This document shows, one piece after another, positions 60,843-64,000 of a stretch of DNA of 64,000 nucleotides (position 1 is its first letter; each line of letters opens with the position of its first letter). Source of the DNA: CAZBXE01 sp964496125. Its GTDB lineage: Bacteria; Chlamydiota; Chlamydiia; Chlamydiales; CAZBXE01. The stretch lies in the NCBI GenBank assembly GCA_964496125.1, contig CAZBXE010000006.1:44777-108776 (forward strand), read 5' to 3'. The position numbers were made by a program, and so were the translations under genes. Below the pieces are notes generated by a model, which did not search any database, was not told the origin of the DNA, and saw only the letters and a list, made by a program, of their open reading frames with translations.

Positions 60843-61298
60843 ATGTCCGAGCCGCACCCACCTATTGAAATTCTAACATTTTCTGAAAAGCAAGAATACT
60901 TACCTGTCTACAGCTCGAAAGACGCCTCCGGGGCCGATGCCCACGCCTGCATCTCCGAAGCTGTCATCATCGGCCCGAGTGAAAGCCTCCTTATCTCCAC
61001 AGGGCTAAAGTGCGAAATCCCGAAAGGCTACGAAATCCAAGTGCGACCGAGAAGTGGCCTTGCACTAAAAAACCAGATCACTGTCCTCAATACGCCAGGA
61101 ACCATCGATGCGGATTACCGGGGCGTGATTGGCGTCATCCTCATCAATCATGGAAAGAAAGCCTTTATCGTGACACCCGGAATGAGAATTGCACAGCTTG
61201 TCGTTACACCTGTCATTCAAGCGTCTTTCAGAAAAGCCGAAGAGCTGAGTGAAACCGCAAGAGGGGCAGGCGGCTTTGGACATACAGGAGTAAACTAG
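60843..61298 (+). CDS. dut: dUTP diphosphatase
   Basis: Trimeric dUTPase (151 aa) that removes dUTP and supplies dUMP. Conserved motifs: SGADAHA, VRPRSGLALKNQITVLNTPG, TIDADYRGVIGVIL, and the C-terminal Gly-rich RGAGGFGHTG that closes over the nucleotide. The ATG at 60843 has AGAGGAAAA upstream and lies just after accD. A standard housekeeping gene. Confidence 0.94.
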   Translation: MSEPHPPIEILTFSEKQEYLPVYSSKDASGADAHACISEAVIIGPSESLLISTGLKCEIPKGYEIQVRPRSGLALKNQITVLNTPGTIDADYRGVIGVILINHGKKAFIVTPGMRIAQLVVTPVIQASFRKAEELSETARGAGGFGHTGVN

Positions 61299-61301
61299 AG
61301 C

Positions 61302-61751
61302 ATGCAGCTGCCCTTCCGCCTTAACCCCAAACTGATCACACACCTCTCTGCCTCTTCACGCGACGATGCTCTCTTAGAACTTGTAGAGCTTCTCCATAGG
61401 GAAGGCAAAATTCAGAATACACAAGAATTCTACAATGCAGTTCTCACACGTGAGAAAATTGTAACCACAGGGATTGGAATGGGAGTTGCCATTCCTCATG
61501 CCAAACTTCCCTCTCTTACCTCCTTTTTCATTGCGATTGGTGTGCTAGAAAAAGGGGTAGATTGGCATGCGCTTGACGATGCGCCTGTACGCCTTATTTT
61601 CCTGATCGGGGGCCCAGATGACAAACAAACAGAATATCTCCAAATCCTCTCAGGCATTACGTCACGGATAAAAGATGAAGAGAGACGCAAAAAAATATTC
61701 ACTTCTGCCACAGTAAAAGATATACTGCAAATTTTTGAAACACAAGAGTAG
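61302..61751 (+). CDS. ptsN: PTS IIA-Ntr-like protein
   Basis: The 149-aa EIIA (PtsN) domain has the phosphoacceptor His66 in GVAIPHAKLP and the surrounding ITTGIGMG-like sequence. These proteins receive phosphate from NPr or HPr and regulate other proteins rather than carry sugar. A second PtsN-type gene with a DNA-binding domain follows, the arrangement I recall in Chlamydia (CT291/CT290). Confidence 0.9.
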   Translation: MQLPFRLNPKLITHLSASSRDDALLELVELLHREGKIQNTQEFYNAVLTREKIVTTGIGMGVAIPHAKLPSLTSFFIAIGVLEKGVDWHALDDAPVRLIFLIGGPDDKQTEYLQILSGITSRIKDEERRKKIFTSATVKDILQIFETQE

Positions 61752-61760
61752 GAAACAGGC

Positions 61761-62492
61761 ATGGATCTGAAGATTAAAGATGTAGCGGAACTGTTAAACG
61801 TATCTGAAAGCACCATCAGGCGTTGGCTCACAGAAGGAAAGATCCCGGCATACCGCCTGAACCATCAATACAGGTTCAGTAGATCTGAAATCGAAGATTG
61901 GGTGATGCAACAAAAACTCACCTCTTCTCAGGGGTTCACATCCTATGCAATCCCTCTGCCTGGTGAAGATGCGTTGAAGGCAAAAACCCCCTCCACGGGA
62001 GGTCTTAATCAGTTTAGTCTCTACCGTAGTGTGCACAAAGGAGGAGTGTTTTCCAAAATCGCGGGGATTTCCAAAGAAGAGATCATCCGCAATACCATGC
62101 ATGAACTCTCAAGCCCTCTTGGAATCGATGAAGAGGTCATGTCCGACCTGCTTTTAGATCGAGAAAAACTGATGGCCACAGGTCTTGGCCAAGGTATTGG
62201 TATACCGCATGCAAGAGATTTTCTCCTCAGTACACACCATGATGTCGTCGCTGTCGTCTTCCCCGAAAGGCCCATTGCTTATGGCTCTCTTGACGGCGCT
62301 CCTGTACACACACTTTTCTTTCTTTTTGCCAGCGACGACAAAAAACACCTCCACCTTCTGGCCAAGATCGCTCACTTAAGCAGCCATCCGGAGGCTGTGG
62401 CTTTTCTCAAAACTCGCCCTTCAAAAGAGGCTCTCCTGGAGTACATTAAAACATGGGAGTCTTCTATCCACAAACCAGCGCAAGTAGAGTAA
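61761..62492 (+). CDS. Helix-turn-helix plus PTS IIA-Ntr fusion
   Basis: Fusion of 243 aa: an excisionase/MerR-type helix-turn-helix (IKDVAELLNVSESTIRRWLT, about 5-24; then GKIPAYRLNHQYRFSRSEIE) with a PtsN-like EIIA domain (about 90-235, His150 in GIPHARDF). DNA binding may therefore be controlled by phosphorylation. It follows ptsN by 9 nt and ends before a terminator hairpin. Confidence 0.88.
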   Translation: MDLKIKDVAELLNVSESTIRRWLTEGKIPAYRLNHQYRFSRSEIEDWVMQQKLTSSQGFTSYAIPLPGEDALKAKTPSTGGLNQFSLYRSVHKGGVFSKIAGISKEEIIRNTMHELSSPLGIDEEVMSDLLLDREKLMATGLGQGIGIPHARDFLLSTHHDVVAVVFPERPIAYGSLDGAPVHTLFFLFASDDKKHLHLLAKIAHLSSHPEAVAFLKTRPSKEALLEYIKTWESSIHKPAQVE

Positions 62493-62517
62493 ACCAAACA
62501 CGTCCGATAAAACACCG

Positions 62518-62544
62518 CTTCCCCAGTGTTCTGGGAAAGGTTTT
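62518..62544 (+). terminator. Terminator after the HTH-PtsN gene
   Basis: CTTCCCCAG (62518-62526) pairs with CTGGGAAAG (62531-62539) with one mismatch around a TGTT loop, followed by G and a T run. This is a plausible rho-independent terminator. Confidence 0.55.
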
Positions 62545-62545
62545 A

Positions 62546-62574
62546 TTGCAAATTTAAATATTTTATAATATAAT
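62546..62574 (+). promoter_or_regulatory. Strong promoter of the last gene
   Basis: TTGCAA (62546-62551) and a perfect TATAAT (62569-62574) with a 17-bp spacer, in a very AT-rich stretch. It directs transcription toward the gene that starts at 62652. Confidence 0.6.
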
Positions 62575-62651
62575 TGAACCAGGGGAGAGTGAAATATCAT
62601 ACCCTGACAGAAAGCTTCCCCGGGGATCAATATCCAAAAAGGGAGAAAAAT

Positions 62652-64000
62652 ATGGGCATCACCGTAAATGTAAATGGCATTGGTTCTGTCACAACAGTTC
62701 CCGACCAGGCGCATGAGGATGTCATCGAGCGCTACGGAAACGATATGACAGCGCTTGCCAATATCCTGCTTAAAGACGCAGCCAACTTAACCCAGCAAGA
62801 TGCTACTGACTTTTCTAACGCCATAAAGAACTTAAAAGATCTTGCAAAAAATGGGATGCCAGTTCTGCTCTCGTCTATGCGGGCTTACATGAATACGCAA
62901 ATGGCACAAAGTTTGGACGTCCTTTTTCGCGCACTCGATGCGGCAGACTATACCTACACCTCCGACTTTACCTCGCTTCAGCGGGCTCACGACCTTCTTC
63001 AACAACAGATCAACTCCTCCTCTGGAACAACCACAGGTTTAAATGGCGTCTTTAAACAGGCCTTCCTAGCCCTTGCTAACAACCAATCGATCCAAGCCAT
63101 GATCCAGCTGGACTACGTAAAGACCGGAAATGACCAAATTCTAAATGCCATGTCCTCCTTAAAAGAGGCCATTACTGCAAACCAGTCTTCTCTAAACATT
63201 CTCGCAGACCTTCAGAATATAAAAAATCAGGTCTCTCCTGAGAATGCAGGCCAAATCTCGAGCTTTTTCACAACTCCGCTAGCACAACCCGGCACTACTC
63301 TGAATTTTTCTGCGAATGCTGTGACCATTGGCCAGGTAGGCCCAACGATTTTAGGCCTGGTCACAGGTGGCACTATACCACTGGGTAGCACTGTTGACCT
63401 CGCAGGGGTTTCTCAACTCCAAAACCTACTAAGCCATGCAACCATTGATTCCGGCGATTTTATAAAGGCTGCGCGATCAGCTTATGAAGATGCTATCAAC
63501 CATGGAACTGTATCGGGCCAAACAATCTTAAATTTCCATAAAAGTGGCGTCAATCTTACCTTCATTGACCCTCAAGACAGCAAACAATATACAATCTCAG
63601 TCGACTTTACACGCGTAGTAACCGCAACAGATTTCAATGGCTTTAAAGATCCAATCGGCGCTGTAGCTTCAGGAAACCTAAGCACGCTCCTTACACAAGC
63701 TCAAGACAGCGTAAATGAGCTTCTTGCACAGGTTGCAAAGCTAGAACAGCTAAACCCGAGCCTCGTTCCAGGTACGCCAGAATTCAACTCCTCCGCTGCA
63801 GGAAGTCTACTTCAGGTAGTTCATGATATTACAGGAGATGATCCTTCCAATGTAGTATCTATAAATTCCCTAATGAACTGGATCACCGATAGCTATAACC
63901 AGTTAGGAAACTCTCAAAACGCCTCCCTAGCAGGACAATTCCAGGTCAATCTCACGCAAGCGATCACAGCAGGAGAAAACTTAAACGATACCCAGAAAAG
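62652..64000 (+). CDS. Long hypothetical protein, incomplete at the window end
   Basis: Begins with a GGGAGA ribosome site at 62652 and stays open for 449 codons to the edge. The visible part is Ala/Ser/Thr/Asn/Gln-rich, with helical stretches such as TDFSNAIKNLKDLAKNGMPV and DSVNELLAQVAKLEQLNPSL, without a signal peptide or obvious membrane segment. The style recalls secreted type III substrates of Chlamydiae, but I cannot assign it to a family. Confidence 0.7.
   Translation, partial: MGITVNVNGIGSVTTVPDQAHEDVIERYGNDMTALANILLKDAANLTQQDATDFSNAIKNLKDLAKNGMPVLLSSMRAYMNTQMAQSLDVLFRALDAADYTYTSDFTSLQRAHDLLQQQINSSSGTTTGLNGVFKQAFLALANNQSIQAMIQLDYVKTGNDQILNAMSSLKEAITANQSSLNILADLQNIKNQVSPENAGQISSFFTTPLAQPGTTLNFSANAVTIGQVGPTILGLVTGGTIPLGSTVDLAGVSQLQNLLSHATIDSGDFIKAARSAYEDAINHGTVSGQTILNFHKSGVNLTFIDPQDSKQYTISVDFTRVVTATDFNGFKDPIGAVASGNLSTLLTQAQDSVNELLAQVAKLEQLNPSLVPGTPEFNSSAAGSLLQVVHDITGDDPSNVVSINSLMNWITDSYNQLGNSQNASLAGQFQVNLTQAITAGENLNDTQK

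Noticed and set aside
1..64000. CRISPR array
   Set aside because: No regularly spaced direct repeats of 24-40 bp were seen.

Overview
The window looks like a chromosome segment of an environmental (Chlamydia-related, Parachlamydiales-type) member of the Chlamydiae. Two gene blocks follow an order I recall from Chlamydia trachomatis: amiA-murE-pbp3-ftsL-rsmH-(CT273)-(CT274 TPR)-dnaA (about 8.1-19.8 kb) and rnc-radA-hemC-hemD-sod-accD-dut-ptsN-ptsN2 (55.9-62.5 kb). gcvH and lplA (33.4-37.6 kb) are also near neighbours in Chlamydia. Those assignments come from recalled family knowledge, not a search. Genes are densely packed, with many 4- or 8-nt start/stop overlaps and some GTG/TTG starts.

Layout. 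0.3-3.1 kb: translation and metabolism genes (YbiT-like ABC-F, SpoU methyltransferase, FolE). 3.1-6.5 kb: three similar membrane/coiled-coil proteins of unknown role. 6.5-8.1 kb: gnd and a tRNA-Arg(CCU). 8.1-13.3 kb: a leftward division/peptidoglycan operon (rsmH, ftsL, ftsI, murE, amiA); murE is cut by a run of 10 Ns. 13.4-19.8 kb: CT273/CT274-like genes, a Na+/amino-acid symporter, a PseC-like aminotransferase, an M48 protease and dnaA. 19.8-29.3 kb: a leftward operon with an outer-membrane efflux lipoprotein, a membrane-fusion protein, a 1592-aa AsmA/TamB-like protein, a ComF-like protein and the bacillithiol genes bshB1 and bshA.

29.9-39.0 kb: leftward genes dominated by five exported GT92-like glycosyltransferase paralogues. 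They are interleaved with gcvH, lplA, a PpiD/SurA-like chaperone and a possible CBM9-like protein. 39.2-44.9 kb: a secreted Rhs polymorphic toxin, its probable HEAT-type immunity gene and shuffled rhs debris. 45.1-53.2 kb: an accessory block that reads like drug handling: alpha/beta hydrolase, ABC exporter, APH-like kinase, ARE-type ABC-F, TipA/MerR regulator, TetX-like monooxygenase and PadR. Promoter and operator signals are readable here. 53.2-55.9 kb: a repeat, a 164-bp near-palindromic element, two small paralogous membrane proteins, a lipase-fold effector candidate and a transposase remnant. 55.9-62.5 kb is the conserved housekeeping block. A long Ala/Ser/Thr-rich protein of unknown function starts at 62652 and runs off the window.

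The strongest candidates for undescribed biology are the lipase effector with a tandem membrane-protein pair, the Rhs module with its tip debris, the exported GT92 array, and the efflux-like operon that lacks a pump but carries an AsmA/TamB-like protein.
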